Shown here in pieces: positions 1-10,036 of a DNA stretch of 26,227 bases (positions within the stretch are counted from its first letter, which is position 1; each line of letters begins with the position of its first letter). This DNA comes from Byssochlamys sp. IMV 00236 (lineage: Eukaryota > Ascomycota > Eurotiomycetes > Eurotiales > Thermoascaceae). The position numbers and the translations under genes were made by a program. The stretch is from positions 1 to 26,227 of the forward strand of contig MSJH02000306.1 of assembly GCA_001931875.2 (NCBI GenBank), given 5' to 3'. The notes beneath the pieces are model-generated. The model worked only from the letters and a program-made list of their open reading frames with translations. It searched no databases and had not been told where the DNA came from.

Positions 1-22
1 CTCTCTCTCTCTCTCTCTCTCT
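1..22. repeat. (CT)n microsatellite at the window edge
   Basis: The window opens with eleven CT dinucleotides. Because the other edge ends in a poly-A run, this is likely the place where the assembly contig broke. Confidence 0.9.
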
Positions 23-316
23 GTCTGCTCCCTTCTTCCTCTCCTTAATTTATGATTTGCTTTCCTGCGTTTATCATTATAAAATGACTGTAGAGGTGTA
101 ATCGACATACATACATTAGAATATATATTTGTACATATATACATGTATATAAATATATATATGTATATATATATCTGTGTGTGCGTGTGTGTGCTTGTGG
201 AGCGTGTGTAAGTGTGTGTATGTATGTGCGTGTATATATGTGTGTGAGAGTCTGCAAAGTGCATCTTTTTCTTTTTTTTTCCCTTTTTCTAATTTTTTTT
301 TTTATCACTTTTAAAC
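23..316. other. Low-complexity spacer upstream of the first gene
   Basis: This stretch holds TA/TG-rich tracts (about 120-245) and T-runs (about 268-303), and no recognisable gene. It ends directly before the ATG at 317 and presumably carries the promoter and 5' leader of that gene. A 109-codon minus-strand frame here reads only Thr/His/Tyr-rich microsatellite translation and is not credible. Confidence 0.5.
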
Positions 317-1511
317 ATGACGACCTGTGTTGTCTTGGGACATTATTATTTAAAACCATTTTGCATTTATTCAACCTCTAATGCATCTTATTTCTGTCTG
401 GAAGACATGAATGCCTTATTTTTTAATAATCAATTAAACACCAAAGCACACTACTTGAAACAATTATTCAAGGCAAATCCGCATCATTTTTTAAAAAATA
501 TAAAAGATGGTCGTACCTTTGTGATGACACGTACCGTAATACAAATAGCACGATGTTTCAATTATTTTTACCTAGCTGAGCTTTGTAAATTGACTGTGGA
601 GGAGATTATGGGTAAAATTGCAGCTCCACTACTCAAGTGTATTGAATATGATCAGTGGCATATGGCATTACCTGCTCCCTACAAGACGAAAAATTACGTC
701 GATTTGGATTTGAAGCCTTTGTCAGGGAATGAATGGCTTTTTGTGCCTTCTGTATCTGCAAAGACAGTTCATTCAAAGGAGAAAGAGAATATGAAACTGA
801 CCTGGCGCACGTAAATGGCTAAAAGGATTGCATCTGAATTCATGTTAACAGGTTAAATATAGGTCACCAGAAGCCAGCAAACAATATAGACCTATTACGA
901 CAACGACCATTCAGTTATCTACCATCTTACACCAGTGGCTGTCTACAGATATCCGTGATTATCAACCAGATTCAGCCATGTTTCAAACTCTAAAATCTGT
1001 GGAAAAAATAAGGCAACAACAGCAAGCAATTATTGAAACACGTCAACTCCAAGCCATCTTTCATTCTACTACTACTAATAATAATAATAATAATACAAAG
1101 ACTACCAAGAATATAAAGACATCAACTACAACTACAAGATCCACTAAGAAAGCATCAACAGAGAAAGCATTCCCTTACACGGAAAATAACAAACGAAAGC
1201 GAGTCTATTTCCACTACAACCATGTCCTTAAAAAATCCAAATTACTCGAAGAAAAAGAAAGAATATTACCATTACCATCGCAGCAACCAGATCATAATTT
1301 ACATTTATTAGCAAGTCAAGCAACGCAGATGAGAGGGTTACCTATTTCACCAAGTATATCTCCATCCTCTCCTACCCCCTTCTTACTACAACCGATTGAT
1401 AACCAGACGAAACAGCCACCGCTACGTTTACCTTCCATTCAAAGTATGCTATCTGAATTATCTATACCTATTGGTGGTAGAAATATGGATTCTTGCCGCA
1501 TAACCCCTTAA
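317..1511 (+). CDS. Unrecognised protein with Asn-rich linker and Pro-rich tail
   Basis: I do not recognise this 380-aa protein. Exons are 317-810 and 863-1511; the intron at 811-862 (GTAAAT...AATATAG) restores one frame and gives TWRTSPEASKQYRPI across the junction. Residues 1 to about 200 look folded, mixed in composition and rich in aromatic residues (for example RTVIQIARCFNYFYLAEL). The middle is low complexity, with a run of six Asn near residue 237 and Thr/Lys-rich flanks. The tail is Ser/Pro-rich and contains PPLRLPSIQSMLSEL at about 350-364, a short Pro-Leu-Arg motif of the kind seen near the ends of fungal transcription regulators. A nuclear regulatory role is only a guess. The start at 317 has A at -3; a downstream Met at 407 is an alternative. 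The stop lies 187 bp from the stop of the convergent WW gene. Confidence 0.7.
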
Positions 1512-1698
1512 CATTCTAGACAAGGCAAGGTCCTACTCTTTCTCGCTCTCTTTTGTAAATAATAATAATAATAATAATAAAAACAAGTTATTGACACTGC
1601 ATGCATTTTTTTATTTGTCAAAAGAAAAAATATATATGTAACGCATATATTAAAGTTTATATATGCTTCATATCCTTTCACACACAAAATTGGTATCC

Positions 1699-2858
1699 TT
1701 AAAACCAACTTGACTCTTCTTCCACGGTTGTATTACCATAAGCATCCGTCTCGGTCACTACAAATGTGTTATTAATTATAGAACTCTAATTTTAATATTT
1801 TACCTGTTGTTTCATCATGGAACCAACCATCCTTCTTTTCTATAACTGTAGTGTCTCCATATTGATCTACACACAATCCCCCTCAAACTTAGCTTTTTTT
1901 TTTTGTTTTGTTTTTTTTAATTTTGTTTACCTGTTTGAATGATGGTTTGTTTATCTCTTCCAAACCAACCGCCATCTTCATTAATGACTGTGGTTGAACC
2001 TCCACCATTATAACCACCATATTCACCACCATATTCGCCTCCGCCATAACCACCACCACCATTATAACCACTATTATAACTTGGTTGTTCTCCTAAAAGG
2101 AAAACATGAGTCACACTTTCGTAACCGTTTTTCTTTGTCAAAACTTACTATAATGATCCTCGCGTTCTTCTCGTTCGAGTCTTTCAATACGTTCACTCTG
2201 TTGTTCTTCATGATTGATAACTTCAGAAATTCCAAAGCCAACTAAACCTGCGGCAGCAGCAGCACCTGCTAATTTCATACCATTAGACAAGCCAAGTTTC
2301 TTGGCTGGTTGTTGAGGAGCAGGAGAGGCGTAGCCCTGAGGAGAGGGGTAGCCTTGCTGAGGAGGAGGAGAAGTATAGGGTGAAGGAGCATAAGGTTGAT
2401 AAGCACCTTTTTGTTGTTCTGAAGGAGGATAGGCTTGTTGCTGTTGAGGTGGAGGAGGGTAAGCTTGTTGTTGAGGTGGAGGAGGATAAGCTTGTTGTTG
2501 TTGAGGTGGGGGAGGGTAAGCCTGCTGAGGTGGAGGAGAATAGCCGGGTTGTTGCTGAGGTGCTGGTGGGTAACCCGATGGTGGGTATCCGGGTTGTTGG
2601 TAACCTCCTTGTTGTGGAGGATAACCGCCGTAAGATTGTTGTTGTGGAGGATAGGCACCATACTGGCCGGGAATAGGAGGAGGGGCTTGATATCCGCGAT
2701 TACGTTGACGAGGGTCTTCCCAAGTGGTTGTTTGTGTGCTGTGGTCGATAAAGTAACTAAAGATTGTTTAGAATCCAGGTACTATCAAATAGGAAAACTT
2801 ACTATTGACCATTGGGTGCTTGACGCGCTTCCCATCCAGGAGGTAAAGGTTCAGACAT
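1699..2858 (-). CDS. WW-domain protein with Pro/Gln repeats and C-terminal TTV...WF repeats
   Basis: Minus-strand exons are 2858-2803, 2756-2149, 2092-1931, 1866-1804 and 1757-1699, giving 315 aa. The first intron splits the WW domain: residues 5-35 read LPPGWEARQAPNGQ then YYFIDHSTQTTTWEDPR, with both signature Trp residues (9 and 31). WW domains bind Pro-rich ligands such as PPxY. Residues about 36-170 are Pro/Gln/Tyr repeats of the YPPPPQQQ type. Next come a small-residue hydrophobic segment at about 178-197 (LAGAAAAAGLVGFGI), a charged helix rich in Glu/Arg, a Gly/Tyr stretch, and three repeats ending in Trp-Phe at 255-265, 281-291 and 306-315; the protein stops right after the last WF. 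The Ala/Gly segment could pack in or against a membrane, but that is inference. I know no named family with this whole layout; a role as an adaptor is plausible. Confidence 0.88.
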
Positions 2859-3039
2859 GATTGAATAAAGAAGAAGAAAAGAAGAAAAAACCCTCTTTTT
2901 TCTGTTTCTTATTTCCTATTAAGCTATTATTTATAGTTACGGTTGCCTAATTCCCAATATGGATAATTTAAGTTATTCCGATAGAAAGTTTATTGGGTCA
3001 AAGAATATTTATCACGTTTCATTTGTACAAATATTACAA
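2859..3039. other. Short spacer between myosin V and the WW gene
   Basis: Both flanking genes are on the minus strand, so this 181-bp gap holds the myosin 3' end and the WW gene promoter. It contains A/G-rich sequence next to the WW start; I see no TATA box that I would rely on. Confidence 0.4.
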
Positions 3040-6000
3040 CTAAATAGAGTCCATTCGCTGAGGCTTACGTTGTTCAGATAGGTTAGCCAAGGCAACCAAC
3101 CTTTGAACATGCTGTATATTTAACTAAGAGTATGATATATTAGCCATGTTTTCTTTTTTGTTAGTATCAACTTACATAGTCAGGAATATATGAATTTATA
3201 TCAACATGGTGAGGTTCAGGTTGATCATAATCACTTTCTTCAAGTGAAGTATTATCGAGTAACAAGATATCTTCGGTATTGCTACTACTCACACGAGATG
3301 CCACTGCCCTCAGAATTTCATTACTAATTGGGTCCTATAAAAAAAGTTAAAATCTAAATATAGCTCTTTTTTCATATATTAATACCTCATAATCTGCGAC
3401 ACTATAATTTTGTATCAATTTTTGTACTTGTGTCGGTGCCAAACACCAGCAAACTTCATAAATATTCTTTATATCATCAATGGTTGATTTCTTTAATTGT
3501 AGTAGTTTTGTTGCTTGAGTTAAATGTTCTAATTTATTCGTCGCTTCAGATACGTCGTGAGCCTTGCACCATTCTTCTAATCTAGTTACATTGTATTGTA
3601 TTTGCATAGCTACACTTTTTGTTAATTCATGAATAAAACATGAAATAAAACACTTGCCTCGTTTCCACGAATTGAAATTACGTCTCATGACAAGGTCATT
3701 AAAGGTAATGATTCCAATCACCTTTAATAGTTCAGTCAATACTTGTTCCATCACATAAGGTTCCACATAATAACTCTTCATTGTACGATAGATGCGGTTC
3801 ATAAAGTTGAGTAAATCATCCATAGAGAAAGCTGGTTGATTGTTGCCCGAGAGTATTTTACCAAAGAATCGATTAGAGTCGCTGGAAATAAAACCTGGTA
3901 ATGACTGAGACTCGATCAGTGCGGGAATGGCCATCTTGTTCAGCTTCTTTTTCAGTTCAGACAACCAATGGTGATAGAGATTATCTTCCAAGCACTGTAA
4001 TTCGTACTTCATTGTAGACACCAGTTTTTCAAAATCGTGCCATCCGACCGCTCGTCTTCCATGAATAGAATTATAATGCATTTCTCTTTCAAGATCCTGT
4101 TCAACAGAATAAACCAGTGAAAGCAACTCATGTGTATTCGATAACCAGTAAGCACAGGGCACAATCGTCTCTTCTCCTGTAAATGACTAATATAACATTA
4201 ACCCATATTCTATAGACTTCATCTAAACTTACACTGCAATCCTTTTGAATCGTGTCCATTACTCTGAACAATAATTGTTCAGATTCTGCCAAGTATCCTA
4301 AACGCCACATTTGTGTAACACATTTGCCAATGATATGAACTGGGAAAAAGACTTCTTCACGTGTTGGGAGCTGTTGCATTCCAGGTGGTACAATCTTGAG
4401 AGAGTGTATCAAGCCCTCAATCATTTCATCTTCCAACAACTCGCAGTGTTCCTGAAGAAGCTGGTTCATTGCATCTTCTGGATTACCCACCTTGTCTGCG
4501 TCCAAGCTACCACGCTGACCAATCTGTTTGGGTATCATTTGTTCAGGCTCAGCATAAATCACCTTGGTTTCGTTTCTTTCTGATACCATCACAAGGCTGC
4601 TACGACGCATCGTGCTTGGCGACCTTGCACGTGGATTGACTGAAGGTGAACGGTTACGGTCAGGTGAAATACCACGTCGGTCATTACGTTGAGGAGACAA
4701 GGTACGGTAAGCATTCATGGACGCTTGTCGCTTTGGGTGGTTCTTGAGCGACTGCGACAATTGTGCCTTGAGCGCCACAATCTGTGCCTTCAAGTCCGCA
4801 ACATCCGCCTCATCTGCAGGCGATGAAAAAGCGCCGCCTGGACTCACAGGAGATCGGAGTTGTTGCTGGTTGCTCATCTGTTTGAGTTTGAAGATTTCCT
4901 CCTTTTGACGGTTCAAGTCTTCGGTCAATCGAGCAATCTCGGTTTCTTGCTTCTTGATGCGCTCCAGTGAATTTTTGTAGTCTGTCTGAAGTGTTATTCG
5001 CTCATTCTTCAGGGTCTCTAGCTCGGCCTCTAATTCAGACGGTGTCTCTAGTGTCTTTTCAAGTTCCTTGGCCTTCTTGTCAAGCTTGTCATATTTATCT
5101 ATCCATGACTTGACTTGCATTTCTAATTCATTTGCCTTAACACGCAATTGATCCTTTTCTTCTTTATGGTGTGTTATGCTCTGTGTCAGTTCGACTACCT
5201 TGCTTTCTAGCTTATAAGATACTTCCTTAAAGTGATTGGCCGATCTAGCCTCCTGCTTAAGTGTAAGCAACTGTCGACGTGCCAGACGACGGCGAATACA
5301 GGTCTGAAGTTGAATGACATAGTTTCGCTTTGCATGATACTGCTTACGAACAACCCAACCTCGGAGAAGGCTTTGAATCTTGATGGCTGCAAAGTGTTGT
5401 CGAATGTTCGCAAACTGTTTACGCGTGATATGGCTACGACTGGCCGCTTGCAATTTGACAATAAAGGCACAGGTCTGTAAATAACGTTTACGTTGAATGT
5501 ATCGACGCCATTCGGCTTGAATCTTGATAGCCGCCTTTGTCTGACGGGCAATCTCTAGGTTTCTGACACCCATCTTTTGACGAGCCACACGTTGAAGGCG
5601 AGAAATGAGGTCAAGCATGCGAAGGTATCGGATACGAACAATAAAACGACGCATGTTTTTCTGTAACAGGATCGTGCATTCGTCCCATCTTTCTCTTCGG
5701 CATTTTTCAAGATAAGCAAGCTAACACCATATGAGGTTTTGGCTCCCTTTTTTTTTTGTATTTATACGTACCTGTCCTGCACGGAAGAATATCTTGGTAA
5801 GACCGATTTGATACTTGTCCTTGTCAGGAATATACTTTTCTAAAATGACGCGGCATAATTCATTCACATCAGGATTAAGGTTAGGATCCCAGTATTTGGA
5901 ATTGACTAGCGCATAGAATCTACAGAAATGTTATTATTTGAAATATGCAAACAAAAATTCACTTGCCTGTCTGCAAAGTCTGCAAAGGTCCAACGAGAAG

Positions 6001-8563
6001 GATAACCTGCACAACTGATACGGATGGTTTCCAAAACACCACAGGCACGTAACTGGGATAAGACCATGTTGGGCTCAAAACCCCAAGCAACCTTGGCTTC
6101 GTTTGGCTTGATACAACGAATATAATGAACGTTGGTCTTGCTGATTGTATCCATCAAGCTGATAAGCGAAAGCTAATAATAATCAAGGTAAATATTCATG
6201 CATAGATTTCTTTTGTTTTTTGCTTACTTTGAAAATAGAACCTAATGTAGGCTTCTTTGCTACTGCCATACCTACTTTTTTAACAGGTGCAGGCTATTGT
6301 CATATTAGTATCATCGTTATTTGATTATTATTATTTTTACCTTGACTTCTTGACTAGCGGCTGTAGCAGCTGCAGTAGCTGTCTGAAGCATATCCACCAA
6401 GAAGGGAGATTCGGCATTTTGTAGCAAGGACAAAAGTTCATCAGGCACAGTATCTTTGTTCTTATCGATAAAGCCTTCCGAGTCATACTCTACTTCATGA
6501 GCGTAATGGACAACAGTAAATGCAGAATTTGAAAATCTAGGCTTCTTGAAGTAATTCTTGTAGCTGGGATCCGAGAAACTAGCATACAACTTGTTACAAA
6601 AGCCTTGATCTGTTCCTGAAGGCATTCTTGACTCTTCATCTAAAAGTGAAAGAATACCCAACTTGGATTCGATCACTTCAATACACTTCTGATTGTCACT
6701 AAACTCGATGAATTTCCAGTCAATCTTTTCCTTGACGTATTCTTCCTGTTCGAGCTTAAATACGTGCTGATTGAACTGTTGCTGAAGCTTTTCATTAGCA
6801 TAGTTGATACAGAACTGTTCAAATGAATTTTTCTTAAAGTGCTCAAAACCATAAATATCCAAGACACCGATGAATGTGCGAACCTTGCCTTCTTCGTGAC
6901 AAGACAAGCTATCATTAACAACTTTGACTAGCCAATCGAATAAGCTGGCATAGATATATTTAGCAACAGAGTCCCTGACGACCGTAGCCTGTACGATGCT
7001 CAGATTTTTCACAATCTTTTCATTTCTTGTAATGATTTGTCGTTTCGTCAACCATTTCTTGAACTCGGACGTCTTGATACCCAGCAGCTTTGTGGCAATG
7101 ATAAGGGCAGATTGATTATCATCAATAGAGGCATCAGTACGACCTCCGACTTCGATATTACCGATATGAAGTAAAGCAGCCAAGAGCTTAAAGATTTGCC
7201 ATTGTTGCTCGACAGAGATACCGACAAGAGAGAGTGATTTCTGTGTTAATTCAAATTCAGCTGCATCATCCACACCAGGAATTGTACCAGTGCCACTTTG
7301 ATTAAGATAATGAAACTTAGTCCAGTCACCCAATTCGAGGTTTTTTCGTTCATTGATTGGAGCACCAAGACAGAGCTATGAAAAAAAAAAAGGTTATAAA
7401 AGGTCATTCTTTTCGCTACTTTCTTACTTGATAAAAAATGTGATAATTTCTTTCTGTCTCTGGCTGAAAGATCAAACGAGATCTTTCCAAAAGATACGTT
7501 CTGATCTTTGCACCCACGATATTATTTCTATTGTCAAATTGGATCTATTCACAATAAGTTTATTGCTTTTAAGAACTAAAGATGATTTACCTCGATGTAT
7601 TTACCAAATCTCGAACTGTTGTTGTTTCTCGTCGTCTTTGCATTACCAAACGCTTCCATGATCGGATTGGTGGCTATGTTTTTGTGTAAGTATTTTTTGA
7701 TCGCCAACTGGGCTTAGCTTTTTTTATTTATTTATTTTACCCATAATCTGTTCTTCTACTTCTGTCATCCCTCCTGATTCCTTGACTTTTCCTGATTCTT
7801 TATCATCTGCCGTGGCAAAGTATCTCATAATGTGTGTAGCTGATACTGTTTTACCTGCACCACTATGGATGATGGTCAATATAAATTGCTATATATCTTT
7901 TTTTCTAAAAGGCTACCTTTCACCAGATACAACCACTGTCTGATTAGTCTTTTCTCGGACCATACATCTGTAAGCATCTTCAGCAATAGCAAACAAGTGA
8001 GGTTCTAGTTCACCACGTCTTCTGCCCGAATATTGTTGGATAATGTCAGGTTCATATAATGGTACACTAGCAAAGGGATTGGCAGCAATCAAGACGATAC
8101 CGGAGTATGTATAGATGTTGCGCTGAAAGTATCGAGTACGAATAGTGTTTAAGACTAAAACAAAAGTTAAGATATAATAAACAAACATTTGTGTGTGTGT
8201 GTGTGTGTACCTGAAGGTTCGTTAAGGTAACTGAGGTTGGTCAAGTCTTCAATATTTTCTAATCTTGGTGGATTCCTTAGTGGTGGCAGATTAGCACCTT
8301 TCTGCTTTTCTAAAACTGCATAGGTCGATTCAAAGACATGTTGCTAATATTTATTAGCCTTGCTTATTTTAAAATGTTGAAAGACATACCCTTCCTGAAT
8401 CCTTATCGTCTTCAAATATAATCTTGACACCTGTGTCAGTCTCTTCTTTTGATATGACAGTTGCTGAAACCCAAGCTTCGTCTTCATCTTCAAACCAAGC
8501 CTTGGTACCTTTTGTATAGACTTGCAAAGCCTGTGAGACTCCCGAAGAAAGTGAGTCTGTCAT
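3040..8563 (-). CDS. MYO2: Class V myosin heavy chain
   Basis: This is a complete actin-based cargo motor of 1597 aa. Exons: 8563-8390, 8343-8211, 8154-7917, 7862-7741, 7673-7591, 7544-7428, 7375-6341, 6293-6228, 6172-5967, 5919-5772, 5720-4235, 4176-3658, 3609-3386, 3334-3176, 3123-3040. Domains in order: N-terminal SH3-like region (1 to about 60); motor with P-loop GESGAGKT (about 180-187, made across an intron), switch [10 protein letters not shown] (about 240) and switch II DIYGFE (462-467); six IQ motifs (about 785-930) that should bind calmodulin or light chains; a coiled coil of about 130 residues; a Ser/Pro/Arg-rich linker; and a C-terminal DIL/globular cargo domain containing [16 protein letters not shown]. 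Fungal class V myosins carry vesicles and organelles to growth sites. Two introns have GC donors (listed separately). The last acceptor is ambiguous: ATACAG 12 nt further on would drop four residues. The symbol is by yeast analogy. Confidence 0.96.
3610..3657 (-). other. GC-AG intron in the myosin V cargo domain, 48 nt, in frame
   Basis: On the minus strand the exon ends CGAG, followed by GCAAGT, and the intron ends GTGTAG. Removing it gives SWKRAMQIQYN, the uninterrupted reading expected in the DIL domain. It is a multiple of three and has no stop, so a retained form would insert 16 residues in frame. Confidence 0.8.
5920..5966 (-). other. GC-AG intron at the end of the myosin V motor, 47 nt
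   Basis: On the minus strand the exon ends ACAG, followed by GCAAGT, and the intron ends TCTGTAG. Splicing gives [14 protein letters not shown], the expected converter-region reading. Retention would shift the frame into an early stop. The exon-side AG and the AAGT after GC are typical of efficient GC donors. Confidence 0.82.
8191..8208. repeat. (GT)9 microsatellite next to a myosin splice donor
   Basis: Nine GT units on the plus strand; on the minus strand this is a CA repeat that begins right after the GTA of the donor of myosin intron 2. Confidence 0.9.
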
Positions 8564-9344
8564 CGCTTCTTTTGTTATAGGTTTTGCAAGGAAAGTAATA
8601 AAAAGAAGAGGTAAGAGAAAGAAAGAAAGAAAAAAAAAAAAAAGGCACCAAGACTTGAAAAAGAAGGTAAACGTTTCACAATACAAACTTTATTTTTGGA
8701 AACTCTTTTTCTAACGTAGCAGTGACAACTATAGTAGAGTAACAAAAAAATGGCACGAACAGTTATAGATGCGTTGCTTGGTAACATATATGTGTTCTAT
8801 ATTCTTTATATCTATCATCTCTACAACCATGTATCTATTTCACTGGGCTGAATGTCACAGAAGCGCAGTTGCTTGTCATATGGTCTATATAGTGATCCCA
8901 AAAAAAAGACTCGTCCTACAGTTCCGTTGATCCGATATAAAATATATATTGGTAAAACTATATTGCAAAGTTCATTTGTATATACGGCCCTGAATGAAAA
9001 AGGATTTACTTTATTGAATTCAATCCGACTATATTATTTCTACAAAAGGAAATATGGATGATAAGTCATACATTGACATGTATCTATAGAAATATCTGAA
9101 TGTGGGGTCTCTTTGCTATATCCCCAGATAGTTGTGAGAGAGAGAGCAAAAAAAAAGGAGGAGGAGAGGATGGGTAACTAAGTTGCTGTTTGTGTGTCAT
9201 CAGACTGGGCTTTAAAAACACCATCCTCTCTCTGTCTCTTGGTTTGGTGCCCTGGGAGGCTTTGTGTGACCGCTTTTTTCCTTGCTATTTTACTCACTAT
9301 TTCTGCATAGAAAAAGAACAAGTAGATTTGTAGTTTTGATTGTA
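8564..9344. promoter_or_regulatory. Shared upstream region of myosin V (-) and NOL12 (+)
   Basis: This 781-bp divergent spacer lies between two start codons. It contains an AAAG-rich tract just upstream of the myosin start (about 8610-8645), a purine-rich tract (about 9139-9175) and a CT-rich patch (about 9225-9240). A 69-codon frame at 8852-9061 has no recognisable features. I cannot point to a specific promoter element. Confidence 0.45.
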
Positions 9345-9902
9345 ATGAAAGCAAAGAGCAAAAAGGTTAAGAATACAGATATTTTATCTGCTGGAAGTAA
9401 AATATATGCAAAAAAGAGAAAGGCAAAACAAGAAACAGTGGAATATGTAGAGTTTGATCCAGAGAAAAGACAGTACGATCTTGCCTTTTGATCATGAACA
9501 CAAAAAAGCTAATCAGTAACATATTAGAGAGTATCTGACTGGATTCCATAAAAGAAAACTGGAAAGAAAGAATAAAACAAAAGAGAAATATGCAAAATTG
9601 GCCAAAGAAGAAAAACTACGTAGTCGTAGAGAAGCAAGAGAAGAAAGACAAAGACTTGCAGATAAAAATGTACAGGAAATGGCAGCCATGTTGAGAGGTA
9701 AGGAAAAGACAAAGAAGAAATATAAACAGTTCATTGATGGATTTTATCTTTAGTTGGTATTGATGAACCAGATCATTTTGAAGATGAAGATGAAGAAGAA
9801 AAAGGAGAAGAAAAGAAAGATCCAGTCGTAAAAGAGTTCAAGTCAGAAACATCCTTGACGACAGTAACAGTGATTGAAGACTTGGGAGAGGATAGTAATT
9901 AA
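9345..9902 (+). CDS. NOL12: NOL12/Rrp17-family nucleolar rRNA-processing protein
   Basis: A small basic protein of 148 aa from exons 9345-9472, 9528-9697 and 9754-9902. The family signature spans the first intron: FDPEKRQ then EYLTGFHKRKLERK, followed by a long Lys/Arg/Glu-rich helix (KLAKEEKLRSRREAREERQ). The tail is acidic (EDEDEEEKGEEKK). The family member Rrp17 is a nucleolar 5'-3' exonuclease needed for 60S subunit rRNA processing, and NOL12 binds RNA. At 148 aa this copy is shorter than yeast Rrp17 (about 235 aa), but the core block is intact. I chose the ATG at 9345, which begins MKAKSKKVKN, because the upstream in-frame extension is hydrophobic and unlike the family. The stop is 134 bp from that of the convergent SAS10 gene, which also acts in ribosome assembly. 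Confidence 0.9.
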
Positions 9903-10036
9903 TACAATAAAGAGTAGAAAGTTTGATGCAGGATGATAAGTGTCAATATATGCAACAGTTATTAAATACTTGACACATAAAATGAAATTAATATGTTGAT
10001 CAATTAAAAAAGGAGTAGAGAGGCTTAACTTTATTA

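Noticed and set aside
45..374. 109-codon minus-strand frame
   Set aside because: It translates TG/TA microsatellite into Thr/His/Tyr repeats and overlaps the start of a better-supported gene.
2380..2860. Plus-strand frames of 98-141 codons opposite the WW gene
   Set aside because: They are mirror translations of the Pro/Gln repeat; the minus strand gives an intact WW domain and frame-consistent introns.
8852..9061. 69-codon frame in the myosin/NOL12 spacer
   Set aside because: No domain, no introns, no supporting context; length is within chance for AT-rich DNA.
9367..9734. Minus-strand frames of 60-73 codons opposite NOL12
   Set aside because: Phe/Leu/Ser-rich shadows of the Lys/Glu-rich NOL12 coding strand.
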